Below, piece by piece: positions 26,974 through 36,087 of a stretch of DNA of 64,000 bases (position 1 is its first letter; every line of letters starts with the position of its first letter). Where the stretch lies: assembly GCF_002100145.1 (NCBI RefSeq), contig NZ_JXQD01000025.1, positions 209,417 to 273,416 of the forward strand. The letters are read 5' to 3'. The notes under the pieces were generated by a model that saw only the letters and a list, made by a program, of their open reading frames with translations, made no database searches and was not told the DNA's origin. The stretch comes from Vibrio sp. qd031 (GTDB taxonomy: Bacteria > Pseudomonadota > Gammaproteobacteria > Enterobacterales > Vibrionaceae). Both the position numbers and the translations under genes were made by a program.

Positions 26974-28827
26974 ATGATGGAAAGGTTACGCGAAGGCGTG
27001 AATAGCATCGCGGTAAAGATTATTTTGGGCTTGATTATCTTGTCCTTCGTTTTTGCTGGTGTAGGTAGCTACATTGTTGGCGGAAACGCGAATGTTGCAG
27101 CGACAGTGGGTAACGTCGATATCGCGCGTGGTGAGTTTGAACAAGCGTATCAAAATGAGCGTAACCGTTTACAAGCGCAGAACAGTGATTACTTCAACGC
27201 GCTTCTTGGTGACCCAACTTATGTAGCGCAGCTGCGTCGCTCTGTGTTGCAACGTATGGTGAACCAGGCGCTGCTAGAGCAACAAGCCGATGAGCTCGGA
27301 TTGCGCATCAGTGACCAACAAGTTCGTGATCTCATTGTCACTATGCCACAATTCCAGAATAATAGTCGTTTTGACCAAGAGGTGTATCAATCTTTCTTGC
27401 GTCGCGCTGGCTTTACTCCAGATTCTTTCGCTGAATACTTACGACGTGACATGATTCGTACACAATTGGCAGGGGCGTTAGCCAACACTGATTTTGTATT
27501 ACCTTCAGAAATTGCTATCGCTAGCGGATTGATCAGCCAAACGCGTGATATTCGCACTTTAGAAATCAATGTGAATCAACTGGCTGAAACTATCGAAATC
27601 AACGACGAGCAAATTCAGCAGTATTATGATGACAACGCACAGCGTTTTACTCGTCCTGAACAGTACCGTATTTCTTATGTCGAGCTTTCGGCTCAGCAAC
27701 TGCAAAATGAGTTTGCCCCTACTGACGACGAAGTTGAAGATTATTACCAAGACAACCTCTCTTCATTTTCAACTGAAGAGCAGCGCCAAGTTGCACACAT
27801 CTTGATTCAAGGTGATGACGAAGCAACGGCTCAAGCTATTTTAGATGAGCTAAACGCAGGTGGCGACTTTGGCTTACTGGCTCAAGACAAGTCTCAAGAT
27901 CTTGGCAGCGCGGAAGAAGGTGGCGACCTAGGCTGGATTGAAAAAGGTGTCATGGATCCAGCGTTTGAAGACGCTGCATTTGCACTGACTACTGTCGGCG
28001 ACATGACAGGGTTAGTTAGGAGTGACTTTGGTTACCACATCATCAAGCTGAACGCGATCAAAGAGCCTCAGGCTAAGCCACTCGCAGAGATTAAAGATGA
28101 ACTTACTGCTGAGCTTTCAGGTCAGAGAGCGGTGGATGAGTTTTATCGTCTACTCACTGAGCTAGAAACGGTAGCATTTGAGTTTCCCGACTCACTAGAC
28201 GATGCAGCGACGGCAATTGGTGCAGACGTAACCACGACCGATTTTGTGTCGGCCTACGAGCTGCCAGACGTTCTACGTAGTCAAGGCGTATCGAGTGCGC
28301 TGATGAGCGAAGAAGTAAAATTTGACGGCCTTAACTCAGAAGTTATTGAAGTCGGATCGGAGCATGTCGTTGTAGTTCGCATCGAGGACGCTCGTGAGCA
28401 GACCGTGTTGCCATTAGAAGACGTTAAGGCAGACGTAGAGTCACAGTTAACTTTATCGCTTGCTCGTGAGCAAGCAGATGCGCTAGCGCTTGAAGTGATT
28501 GACGCATTGTCTGTTGGGAACGAGACCGTTCTTACCGATAATAATCTGAGCTTTAACGAAGTCAGCACTGTTGATCGTGGCTCTGAGTTTGCGGATGTGG
28601 TGTTTGCTATGCCGCGCCCAACCGAGCAAAGTCATTTTGCACAGACGCAAAGCCTCATTGGCAATGTGATCGTGGTCGAGTTGTCGAAAGTGAATGACGT
28701 GATCAGCAGCGACTTTAACCAGCAAATCGAAGCTCAGCTATTTCAAACCTTCCAGGGGCAAGAGCAGCAAGGGTTAGTGAGTCAACTGGCAGAAACGATA
28801 CAGATCGAATACTTCATCGGTGAGTAA
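26974..28827 (+). CDS. ppiD: Periplasmic folding chaperone with parvulin domain
   Basis: Inner-membrane-anchored periplasmic chaperone near the SecYEG exit, 617 aa. One N-terminal signal anchor (about residues 16-36) is followed by a SurA-like chaperone region and a parvulin domain (about 265-355: RQVAHILIQGDDE, GGDLGWIEKGVMDPAFEDA, VRSDFGYHIIKL). The C-terminal region completes the chaperone fold. E. coli PpiD has little or no isomerase activity; the same may hold here. The MMERLREG start matches the family. A strong terminator follows. Confidence 0.95.
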   Translation: MMERLREGVNSIAVKIILGLIILSFVFAGVGSYIVGGNANVAATVGNVDIARGEFEQAYQNERNRLQAQNSDYFNALLGDPTYVAQLRRSVLQRMVNQALLEQQADELGLRISDQQVRDLIVTMPQFQNNSRFDQEVYQSFLRRAGFTPDSFAEYLRRDMIRTQLAGALANTDFVLPSEIAIASGLISQTRDIRTLEINVNQLAETIEINDEQIQQYYDDNAQRFTRPEQYRISYVELSAQQLQNEFAPTDDEVEDYYQDNLSSFSTEEQRQVAHILIQGDDEATAQAILDELNAGGDFGLLAQDKSQDLGSAEEGGDLGWIEKGVMDPAFEDAAFALTTVGDMTGLVRSDFGYHIIKLNAIKEPQAKPLAEIKDELTAELSGQRAVDEFYRLLTELETVAFEFPDSLDDAATAIGADVTTTDFVSAYELPDVLRSQGVSSALMSEEVKFDGLNSEVIEVGSEHVVVVRIEDAREQTVLPLEDVKADVESQLTLSLAREQADALALEVIDALSVGNETVLTDNNLSFNEVSTVDRGSEFADVVFAMPRPTEQSHFAQTQSLIGNVIVVELSKVNDVISSDFNQQIEAQLFQTFQGQEQQGLVSQLAETIQIEYFIGE

Positions 28828-28856
28828 CTTCACAGCACAATGAAAGCTAAAGTAAT

Positions 28857-28890
28857 AACGGGCTGCATTTTATGCAGCCCGTTCTATTTT
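28857..28890 (+). terminator. Terminator of ppiD
   Basis: 12-bp perfect stem AACGGGCTGCAT / ATGCAGCCCGTT with loop TTT, followed by CTATTTTT. Confidence 0.92.
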
Positions 28891-28958
28891 TATCTTCGGT
28901 AACGTTTGTTCTATATGAATTGTCGGTAGGGTTGTGTTGCAACTTAAAGGAGAACAAC

Positions 28959-29255
28959 ATGACTAAAACACTATCGACTATTTGGCTGACTCTACTGGCA
29001 CTGTTTAGTGTCGGCTGTTTCGCTGCGCAAGAAACGGAGTCTCAAAACGAAAACGTTAACATTGTCGTTAACATCAATCAGGCGGATGCTGAAGAACTTG
29101 CTACCCTTTTACAGGGGATTGGTCTGAAAAAAGCACAGAATATTATTGAATACCGAACGGTACATGGCCCATTCACCAGTGCTGATCAATTAACCAATGT
29201 CAGTGGCATAGGCGCAGCTACGGTCGATAAAAATCGGCAACGTATTGCGTTGTAA
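28959..29255 (+). CDS. comEA: Periplasmic competence DNA-binding protein
   Basis: Small exported DNA-binding protein, 98 aa. The signal peptide covers about residues 1-25 (CFAAQ), followed by a short Asn/Glu-rich linker and a single helix-hairpin-helix ComEA domain (NINQADAEELATLLQGIGLKKA and LTNVSGIGAATVDKNRQRI). In Vibrio cholerae ComEA binds incoming DNA in the periplasm and ratchets it inward. ATG at 28959 follows AAAGGAG; a longer frame from 28872 overlaps the ppiD terminator and is rejected. Its place after ppiD matches the V. cholerae order as I remember it. Natural competence of this strain is not shown by this gene alone. Confidence 0.9.
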   Translation: MTKTLSTIWLTLLALFSVGCFAAQETESQNENVNIVVNINQADAEELATLLQGIGLKKAQNIIEYRTVHGPFTSADQLTNVSGIGAATVDKNRQRIAL

Positions 29256-29294
29256 GTACTCATGTCGCGATTTGCCGCGAATCACTTGTGAATG

Positions 29295-29330
29295 AATAAG
29301 GCCACTCTCAAAGAGTGGCCTTATTATTGC
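29295..29330 (+). terminator. Terminator of comEA
   Basis: 14-bp perfect stem AATAAGGCCACTCT / AGAGTGGCCTTATT with loop CAA. It marks the boundary between the competence gene and the flagellar cluster. Confidence 0.88.
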
Positions 29331-29478
29331 AAGTTATTCATTATGTGAAGCATCAAACCAATATACCTTAGAACAGCACGTGCATGAATGGATGAAATCT
29401 TGAGCCATTCGACACGAGCAGGTAAGCTCAGACGAATAATTGAGTTGTCACTATAAAACTAGTTCTACATAGTATTGT

Positions 29479-29494
29479 TGGCACGATAATCGCT
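29479..29494 (+). promoter_or_regulatory. Sigma-54 promoter of flgBCDE
   Basis: TGGCACGATAATCGCT: consensus -24 TGGCAC, GG-N10-GC spacing, 45 bases before the flgB ATG. Confidence 0.82.
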
Positions 29495-29538
29495 TAGTAC
29501 TAAGTAGTCACACCAAAACGGTAGAAAAGGGGCAAACA

Positions 29539-29934
29539 ATGGCCATCAGTTTTAACAATGCATTAGGCGTACATCAGCACACGGTCGGTGTGCGTGAAAG
29601 TAATGCAGAGCTGATTTCTACCAACATTGCACAAGCTAACACCCCAGGCTACAAGGCTAAGGGTATGGACTTTGATAAAGCAATGGCCGCGGCGAAGTCG
29701 GGTCAGAGCATGGGATTGAGTCGAACCAATGGGCGACATATTGCCGCCTCGACCAATTTTACCTCTGGGACTGAATATCGCTTGCCAACTCAACCCGATA
29801 CCGGTGACGGCAATACTGTTGATGTTGACCTAGAACGAAACCTGTTCATGGAAAACCAACTGCGCCATCAAGCGTCACTCGATTTTTTAGGGTCGAAGTT
29901 TAAAAATATGACGAAAGCGATCAAAGGGAGCTAA
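29539..29934 (+). CDS. flgB: Flagellar proximal rod protein
   Basis: Rod subunit linking the MS ring to the distal rod, 131 aa. The N-terminal rod/hook signature reads STNIAQANTPGYKAKGMDF, and the C-terminal coiled segment ends LDFLGSKFKNMTKAIKG. It is exported by the flagellar type III system without a cleaved signal peptide. AAAGGGG precedes the ATG. First gene of flgBCDE behind a sigma-54 promoter. Confidence 0.95.
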   Translation: MAISFNNALGVHQHTVGVRESNAELISTNIAQANTPGYKAKGMDFDKAMAAAKSGQSMGLSRTNGRHIAASTNFTSGTEYRLPTQPDTGDGNTVDVDLERNLFMENQLRHQASLDFLGSKFKNMTKAIKGS

Positions 29935-29937
29935 TCG

Positions 29938-30354
29938 ATGAGTTTATTCAATGTTTTTAACGTGACGGGATCTGCAATGAGTGCAGAATCTATCCGTCTA
30001 AATACAACATCAAGTAACCTCGCCAACGCAGATAGCATTAGCAGCAGCGCTGAGCAGACCTATAAAGCCCGTCATGCGGTTTTTGGTGCCGAATTGAGTA
30101 AAGCTAAATACAACAGAGACCACAGTGTTCCCGTAAAAGTGATGGGCATTGTAGAGAGTGATAAACCGCTGAATGCGGAGTACAACCCAGATCATCCAAT
30201 GGCAAACGACGACGGCTATATTTACAAGCCTAACGTAAATGTCATGGAAGAGATGGCAAATATGATTTCCGCATCCCGTTCATACCAAACAAATGTACAG
30301 GTTGCTGATGCAAGCAAACAAATGCTGCTGCGTACGCTGCAGATGGGTCAATAA
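29938..30354 (+). CDS. flgC: Flagellar proximal rod protein
   Basis: Rod subunit, 138 aa. The N-terminal motif TSSNLANADS matches the rod/hook family, and the C-terminal YIYKPNVNVMEEMANMISASRSYQTNVQ is the hallmark of FlgC and other axial proteins. It starts three bases after the flgB stop, with an AGGGAG ribosome site overlapping the end of flgB, so the pair is co-translated. It is exported with FlgB, FlgF and FlgG to build the rod. Confidence 0.96.
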   Translation: MSLFNVFNVTGSAMSAESIRLNTTSSNLANADSISSSAEQTYKARHAVFGAELSKAKYNRDHSVPVKVMGIVESDKPLNAEYNPDHPMANDDGYIYKPNVNVMEEMANMISASRSYQTNVQVADASKQMLLRTLQMGQ

Positions 30355-30371
30355 GGTAAGGAGGACAGCTG

Positions 30372-31076
30372 ATGGCTATTGATAATGTCGGTCAAAGTGG
30401 CTTGTCTTATATAGACCAACTTAAACAATCACAAGAGCAGACAAAAACCCAACAAACGGGCGGCAAAAATGAGCTAAAGCAAGATGACTTTTTGTCATTG
30501 TTGACTAAGCAGCTTGCGCACCAGGACCCGTTTAAGCCGGTAGAAAATGACCAAATGATCGCTCAGATGGCTTCTTTTGCAACTGTTGATGGTATCAATA
30601 AGATGAATACACAGTTTGATAGCTTGAATTCGTCTATGACCTCAAATCAAGCGCTGCAGGCGTCGTCTCTTGTAGGGCGCGACGTACTGGTTCCAGGTGC
30701 TGCGGGAATGAAAGATCAAATGGGTGGCCTTGCCGCTATGGTTAACTTGCCAACCTCAGTCGATAACTTAATGGTGCGCATCGAGAATGCCGCTGGTGAG
30801 TTAGTCCGCACCTTTACCGCAGGGGCAAATCCTGCTGGTGAATCTCGCGTAGATTGGGATGGTTTGGACGACACAGGCAATGCAATGCCGGCCGGAAGAT
30901 ATAACGTAAAAGCCAACGGCTTAGTCGATGGTCAAAACACTGAGTTCGATGTATCAACATACGCCAACGTAAACAGCGTATTGCTTGGTAAAGGGGACGG
31001 CAACGTACTGCTTAACCTAGAAGGGTATAACAGCCCAGTTAAACTCGCTGAAGTAAAGGAAGTTGGCAAAGGTTAA
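30372..31076 (+). CDS. flgD: Flagellar hook cap / hook assembly scaffold
   Basis: Scaffold that caps the growing hook and is shed when the hook is complete, 234 aa. The N-terminal secretion region is followed by the conserved KQDDFLSLLTKQLAHQDPFKP and FATVDGINKMNTQ. The C-terminal part contains the FlgD Tudor/Ig-like region with DWDGLDDTGNAMPAGRY. It lies between rod and hook genes, as in other polar flagellar clusters, with an AAGGAGG ribosome site. Confidence 0.95.
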   Translation: MAIDNVGQSGLSYIDQLKQSQEQTKTQQTGGKNELKQDDFLSLLTKQLAHQDPFKPVENDQMIAQMASFATVDGINKMNTQFDSLNSSMTSNQALQASSLVGRDVLVPGAAGMKDQMGGLAAMVNLPTSVDNLMVRIENAAGELVRTFTAGANPAGESRVDWDGLDDTGNAMPAGRYNVKANGLVDGQNTEFDVSTYANVNSVLLGKGDGNVLLNLEGYNSPVKLAEVKEVGKG

Positions 31077-31094
31077 TTGCCTTAGGAGAAGGGT

Positions 31095-32399
31095 ATGTCT
31101 TACGTATCATTAAGTGGTTTATCTGCGGCGCAGTTAGACCTCAATACAACCAGTAATAACATTGCAAACGCCAACACCTATGGCTTTAAAGAGTCTCGTG
31201 CTGAATTTGCTGATGTGTATTCAAATTCGTTATTTACCAACGCCAAGACCACCCCAGGGCAGGGCGTTCAAGCAAGTTCTGTGGCGCAGCAGTTCCATGA
31301 AGGGTCAAGTGTTTACACCAATAACCCGATGGATCTTCGTGTCCAAGGTACGGGCTTTTTTGCGGTGGCAAAAGATCGCCTCACACCGAATATGAACGAG
31401 TTAACTCGTAACGGTGCGTTCCACTTAAACAAAGACAACTACATGGTGTCGAGCGCCGACGAGTACCTATTAGGTTACAATGTTAACCCTGACAGCGGTC
31501 AGGTTACGTCATACGAGCCTAAACCACTGAAGATCCCGGCAGAGTTTGGTAAACCAAAGATGACGGAAAACATCACTTTGGGTGTAAACCTGCCAGCGAC
31601 GGGTGAGGCTAAAGATCCAGCCGCATTTAACTTTGAAGATCCAGATACATTCAACCGCTCTACGTCAGCGACAGTGTATGACTCTATGGGCCAATCTTAC
31701 AAAGTCACCACCTATTATATTAAAGATCAAAATACCCCGAACAACTGGCAAGTGTATTACACCATGACAGATGGGGAAGGCGAGAAAGCGCTCAACATTG
31801 ACGGTGGTGATGCGTCCACTCCAGGTGGCCACGCCGGCCATACCATGACCTTTAACAACGACGGTACGTTGGCTTCTGTCAACTCAGGTCAAGCGGTTAA
31901 TACCGTGGCGCTTGGCAGCAATGTTCCGCCAATCGACCTCAACGGTGCCGATGTTAATCAGGTGATGAACTTTAACGTGAGCAGCACGACTCAGTTTGCG
32001 GCACCCTTTGAAATGACGGCATTTGATGAAGATGGCGCAACCACTGGTTTCTTGAGCAAAGTTGACTTTGACGAGTATGGCAGCGTGATCGGAACCTACT
32101 CTAACGGTAAAAGTGTCACTCTTGGTCGTGTTGCTTTGGCACGTGTCACCAACGAGCAAGGGCTAGATAAAAAAGGCGGTACTCAATGGGCGAGCACTCA
32201 AAACTCCGGTGATAAGATTTGGGGTGAGTCCAACAAAGGTGCTTTTGGTAGTATTTCCAGCGGTGTTCTAGAGCAGTCAAACATCGACATGACGCAAGAG
32301 TTGGTCGATTTGATCAGTGCTCAGCGTAACTTCCAAGCGAACTCTCGTGCGCTCGATGTTCATAACCAACTGCAACAAAACATTCTACAGATTCGATAA
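31095..32399 (+). CDS. flgE: Flagellar hook protein
   Basis: Subunit of the flexible hook, 434 aa. N-terminal SGLSAAQLDLNTTSNNIANANTYGFKESR and C-terminal SNIDMTQELVDLISAQRNFQANSRALD are the coiled axial segments; the middle forms the surface domains. An AGGAGAAGG ribosome site precedes the ATG. It closes the flgBCDE unit with a strong hairpin terminator before the flgF promoter. Confidence 0.96.
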   Translation: MSYVSLSGLSAAQLDLNTTSNNIANANTYGFKESRAEFADVYSNSLFTNAKTTPGQGVQASSVAQQFHEGSSVYTNNPMDLRVQGTGFFAVAKDRLTPNMNELTRNGAFHLNKDNYMVSSADEYLLGYNVNPDSGQVTSYEPKPLKIPAEFGKPKMTENITLGVNLPATGEAKDPAAFNFEDPDTFNRSTSATVYDSMGQSYKVTTYYIKDQNTPNNWQVYYTMTDGEGEKALNIDGGDASTPGGHAGHTMTFNNDGTLASVNSGQAVNTVALGSNVPPIDLNGADVNQVMNFNVSSTTQFAAPFEMTAFDEDGATTGFLSKVDFDEYGSVIGTYSNGKSVTLGRVALARVTNEQGLDKKGGTQWASTQNSGDKIWGESNKGAFGSISSGVLEQSNIDMTQELVDLISAQRNFQANSRALDVHNQLQQNILQIR

Positions 32400-32415
32400 C
32401 CGCGACTCCTTGAAT

Positions 32416-32460
32416 AAGACAAGCTTTGCCGCGGCATGCGGCAAACTTGTCTTTTCTTTC
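32416..32460 (+). terminator. Terminator of flgBCDE
   Basis: Long hairpin, AAGACAAGCTTTGCCGC pairing with GCGGCAAACTTGTCTT (one internal mismatch), followed by TTCTTTC. Confidence 0.82.
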
Positions 32461-32525
32461 CTCTCTGCTGTTAAAAATGATCTTTATTTTCATTTAGATC
32501 ATTGAAAAACAAGATAAATTAAACT

Positions 32526-32541
32526 TGGCACATCAATTGCT
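32526..32541 (+). promoter_or_regulatory. Sigma-54 promoter of flgFGHIJ
   Basis: TGGCACATCAATTGCT, a consensus match for both -24 and -12, 38 bases before the flgF ATG. Confidence 0.9.
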
Positions 32542-32578
32542 ATATATCGGTTAGTACACAGTAATCGAGGAAGGCAAA

Positions 32579-33328
32579 ATGGATCGTGCACTCTTTTTGG
32601 CCATGAGCGGCGCAAAACAAAACATGCAAGCGATGCAGCTAAGATCAAACAACTTAGCCAACGTAAGCACTACGGGTTTTCGCGCAGATCTAGAGCAGGC
32701 TCGCTCCATGCAAGCTTACGGTCAAGGGTTGCCCACCCGCGTATTTTCCATGACAGAACGCCCTGGACACAGCTTTCAACAAGGTAGCGTGATCACCACA
32801 GGTCGTGACTTAGACGTCACCATTGAGGGTGATGGCTGGATATCGGTCATGGATGCGACGGGTAAAGAGGGTTTAACTCGAAACGGCAATTTGCACATCG
32901 ATCAGAACGGTTTGCTAAAAAATGGCGCGGGTCATTTGGTGTTGGGCAACAACGATGCGCCAATCACCTTACCAGTTCCATTGAGCAAAGTTGAAATAGG
33001 TCGAGACGGAACCATTTCCGTTATCCCAATGGGCGCTGCCGCAGATGCCGTTGAAGAGATTGATCGCATTAAACTGACTCGACCTGATAATCAGACATTG
33101 TTTAAAGACAACAATGGCCTATTTCGTTCAAAGCAGCCTAACGCTTTCTACGAAGCTGATGCACAAGTCAAATTAGCGACGGGAACCATTGAAGGCAGTA
33201 ACGTCAATGCGGTTGGAGAAATGACCAATCTTATCGATTTACAACGCCAATTTGAAATGCACGTAAAAATGATGAAAACCGCAGAAGATATGGACAAGGC
33301 GTCAGATTCTCTGCTTCGTAGCAGTTAA
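32579..33328 (+). CDS. flgF: Flagellar proximal rod protein
   Basis: Rod protein, 249 aa, between the proximal rod and the distal rod FlgG. The N-terminal SNNLANVSTTGFRADLEQA and C-terminal SNVNAVGEMTNLIDLQRQFEMH are axial family signatures, and the beta-rich middle begins DVTIEGDGWISV. It is the first gene after its own sigma-54 promoter. An AGGAAGG ribosome site lies close to the start. Confidence 0.95.
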   Translation: MDRALFLAMSGAKQNMQAMQLRSNNLANVSTTGFRADLEQARSMQAYGQGLPTRVFSMTERPGHSFQQGSVITTGRDLDVTIEGDGWISVMDATGKEGLTRNGNLHIDQNGLLKNGAGHLVLGNNDAPITLPVPLSKVEIGRDGTISVIPMGAAADAVEEIDRIKLTRPDNQTLFKDNNGLFRSKQPNAFYEADAQVKLATGTIEGSNVNAVGEMTNLIDLQRQFEMHVKMMKTAEDMDKASDSLLRSS

Positions 33329-33356
33329 CGCCAACAGGGAATAAGGAAAGGGTAAT

Positions 33357-34145
33357 ATGCAACCAGCACTATGGGTCAGTAAGACCGGTCTAGACGCACA
33401 ACAGACAAACATTGCCACGATCTCCAACAACTTGGCTAACGCCTCGACCATTGGCTACAAAAAAAGTCGTGCGGTGTTTGAAGATCTGTTTTATCAGAAT
33501 ATTAATCAGCCGGGTGGTCAATCGTCGCAAAACACTGAGTTGCCAAGTGGGTTAATGTTGGGGGCGGGCTCGAAAGTGGTCGCCACGCAGAAAATCCATA
33601 CCAATGGTAATGCGCAAACCACCAGTAACTCATTGGATATGATGATTGAAGGTGACGGATTTTTCCAAGTTATGATGCCGGACGGCAATATTGGCTACAG
33701 CCGCAATGGTCAATTTACGTTAAACGATGAAGGTGTTGTGGTCACCACTGGCGCAGGTTACGCCTTAGAGCCAGAGATTACCATTCCGGAAGACGCAATT
33801 TCGATCACCGTAGGTAACGACGGCGAAGTGTCAGTGCGCCTACGTGGTCAACAAGACAACCAGGTTGTGGGACAAATCACCACTGTCGATTTCATTAACC
33901 CCGGCGGTCTTGAGCCTATTGGTCAAAACTTGTACTTGCCTACCGGGGCAAGTGGTGAAGCTCAAGAGGGCGTTCCAGGTTTTGAAGGTCTAGGCTCGAT
34001 AAGGCAGTCGATGCTAGAAACCTCTAACGTTAACGTGACTGAGGAGTTGGTTAACATGATCGAAGCTCAGCGCGTTTACGAAATGAACTCTAAAGTCATC
34101 TCGGCCGTCGATAAGATGATGAGCTTTGTGAATCAGCAGCTGTAA
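33357..34145 (+). CDS. flgG: Flagellar distal rod protein
   Basis: Distal rod subunit that passes through the P and L rings, 262 aa, a standard length. N-terminal [22 protein letters not shown] and C-terminal [26 protein letters not shown] are diagnostic of FlgG. An AAGGAAAGG ribosome site precedes the ATG. The ring genes flgH and flgI follow directly in the same unit. Confidence 0.96.
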   Translation: MQPALWVSKTGLDAQQTNIATISNNLANASTIGYKKSRAVFEDLFYQNINQPGGQSSQNTELPSGLMLGAGSKVVATQKIHTNGNAQTTSNSLDMMIEGDGFFQVMMPDGNIGYSRNGQFTLNDEGVVVTTGAGYALEPEITIPEDAISITVGNDGEVSVRLRGQQDNQVVGQITTVDFINPGGLEPIGQNLYLPTGASGEAQEGVPGFEGLGSIRQSMLETSNVNVTEELVNMIEAQRVYEMNSKVISAVDKMMSFVNQQL

Positions 34146-34158
34146 GGGGAGGCAAACC

Positions 34159-34950
34159 ATGTTTAAGCATATTTTTGTTGGATTATGTGTTGTCTCTTTG
34201 GCCGGTTGTGCGCAAGGTTGGATTTTTGAAAACACTGGCCCTCAGACTGATATGGAGTCAGGTACAACTGTTGTCGATGCAGTTGAAGGCGATCAGTCTG
34301 CTGCAGAGTCTACAGGTTTGGTGGATACGCTTAGAGGCAGAAACGATCCGGTGGCGAATGATCCGGCATGGGCACCTATACATCCACCGAAGAAACCAGA
34401 GCATTACGCGACCGCAACAGGGTCATTATTTAATGATGCCTTAGTTCAAGATCTCTACAACGATTCAAAGCCACATGGTATTGGCGATATCGTTACCGTG
34501 ATGCTTGATGAGAATACCAAAGCGGCAAAAAGTGCCGATGCGGACTTATCGAAAAGTAATAACTCTACGTTGGATCCTATCATCTTGGGTGGCCAGCCGA
34601 TAAACATCGGCAGTTATGACCTCTCTTATGAGCTTAACAACGACAACAACTTTGAAGGCAATGCTTCGGCGAATCAAAGTAACAGTATCAGTGGTTCAAT
34701 AACGGTCGAAGTTACCGATGTCCTGGCAAACGGCAATTTAGTGATCCGTGGTGAAAAATGGTTAACCCTAAATACCGGTGACGAATATATTCGCCTCAGT
34801 GGCACAATTCGACCTGATGACATCAGTTACGAAAATACCATTGATTCTACTAGAATTTCTAACGCTCGAATCCGTTATGCGGGCACGGGTACCAATCAAG
34901 ATATGCAGGAACCTGGATTCTTGGCACGATTCTTTAATGTCGCTTTATAA
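34159..34950 (+). CDS. flgH: Flagellar L-ring lipoprotein
   Basis: Outer-membrane L-ring subunit, 263 aa. The signal peptide ends in a lipobox, LAGC, with the lipidated Cys at residue 17 ([17 protein letters not shown]), so the mature protein is a lipoprotein. Family motifs include [31 protein letters not shown] sequence and VRGEKW-like [21 protein letters not shown]. An AGGGGAGG ribosome site precedes the ATG. It forms the bushing with FlgI. Confidence 0.96.
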   Translation: MFKHIFVGLCVVSLAGCAQGWIFENTGPQTDMESGTTVVDAVEGDQSAAESTGLVDTLRGRNDPVANDPAWAPIHPPKKPEHYATATGSLFNDALVQDLYNDSKPHGIGDIVTVMLDENTKAAKSADADLSKSNNSTLDPIILGGQPINIGSYDLSYELNNDNNFEGNASANQSNSISGSITVEVTDVLANGNLVIRGEKWLTLNTGDEYIRLSGTIRPDDISYENTIDSTRISNARIRYAGTGTNQDMQEPGFLARFFNVAL

Positions 34951-34980
34951 CGGACAGTGAATGTGATGGAACTTTGACGG

Positions 34981-36075
34981 ATGAAACAACTATTAATCGT
35001 ACTAGGCAGCTGCTTAATGCTGCTGGCACAACCCGCCCACGCGGCGCGCATCAAAGACATTGCGCAGGTTGCCGGCGTTCGTAGTAACCAATTGGTTGGC
35101 TACGGGCTAGTGACAGGTCTACCGGGCACGGGTGAATCAACCCCTTTTACCGATCAAAGTTTTAACGCCATGCTGAGCCAATTCGGCATTCAGTTGCCGC
35201 CAGGCACAAAACCAAAGACAAAAAACGTTGCCGCAGTTATTGTCACAGCAGAAATGCCAGCGTTTACCAAACAAGGGCAACAAATTGATGTGACGGTATC
35301 GTCGATTGGCTCTGCAAAGAGCCTTCGCGGCGGTACCCTATTGCAAACTTTTTTGAAAGGTTTGGATGGAAAAGTCTATGCGGTAGCTCAAGGCAACCTT
35401 TTGGTCAGTGGATTTAGTGCTGAAGGCGCTGATGGATCGAAAATTGTCGGCAACAACCCAACCGCTGGTACCATTTCAAATGGTGCGATGGTAGAGCAAG
35501 AGATTCCATCCCCCTTTGGTCGTGGTGATTATATTACCTTTAATCTGTCAGAGTCTGATTTTACTACCGCACAGCGCATGGCCGATGCCGTTAACGACTT
35601 TCTTGGGCCACAAATGGCTAACGCCATTGATGCCACCTCAGTCCGTGTGCGCGCACCACGAGATGTAAGCCAACGCGTTGCATTTTTATCGGCAATAGAA
35701 AATTTAGAATTTGAACCCGCTGATGGTTCAGCAAAAATCATTGTGAACTCTCGTACAGGCACCATCGTAGTGGGCCAGCATGTACGCCTAAAACCTGCTG
35801 CAGTCACTCACGGTGGAATGACCGTCGCGATTAAAGAAAACCTCAATGTAAGCCAACCAGGGCCATTTGGCGATGGGCAAACTGTAGTGACGCCGGATAG
35901 CGATATTCAAGTTACTGAAGCCGATGGCAAAATGTTTAAATTTGAACCTGGGCTAACGCTAGATGACCTAGTGCGTGCGGTTAACGAAGTTGGCGCTGCC
36001 CCATCGGATCTTATGGCGATATTGCAAGCGTTGAAGAACGCCGGTGCGATTGAAGGCCAGTTGATCATCATCTAA
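34981..36075 (+). CDS. flgI: Flagellar P-ring protein
   Basis: Periplasmic P-ring subunit, 364 aa. A Sec signal peptide ends at AHA (about residues 1-21), and the mature protein starts [21 protein letters not shown] as in all FlgI proteins. [24 protein letters not shown] is another strongly conserved block. The ribosome site is weak (GACGGATG). It is exported by Sec rather than the flagellar type III path. Neighbours flgH and flgJ supply the L ring and the wall hydrolase needed for rod passage. Confidence 0.96.
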   Translation: MKQLLIVLGSCLMLLAQPAHAARIKDIAQVAGVRSNQLVGYGLVTGLPGTGESTPFTDQSFNAMLSQFGIQLPPGTKPKTKNVAAVIVTAEMPAFTKQGQQIDVTVSSIGSAKSLRGGTLLQTFLKGLDGKVYAVAQGNLLVSGFSAEGADGSKIVGNNPTAGTISNGAMVEQEIPSPFGRGDYITFNLSESDFTTAQRMADAVNDFLGPQMANAIDATSVRVRAPRDVSQRVAFLSAIENLEFEPADGSAKIIVNSRTGTIVVGQHVRLKPAAVTHGGMTVAIKENLNVSQPGPFGDGQTVVTPDSDIQVTEADGKMFKFEPGLTLDDLVRAVNEVGAAPSDLMAILQALKNAGAIEGQLIII

Positions 36076-36087
36076 GCAGGAGGCAGT

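Noticed and set aside
28872..28958. Longer N-terminus for comEA
   Set aside because: It would start inside the ppiD terminator; the ATG at 28959 has a good ribosome site and gives a proper signal peptide.
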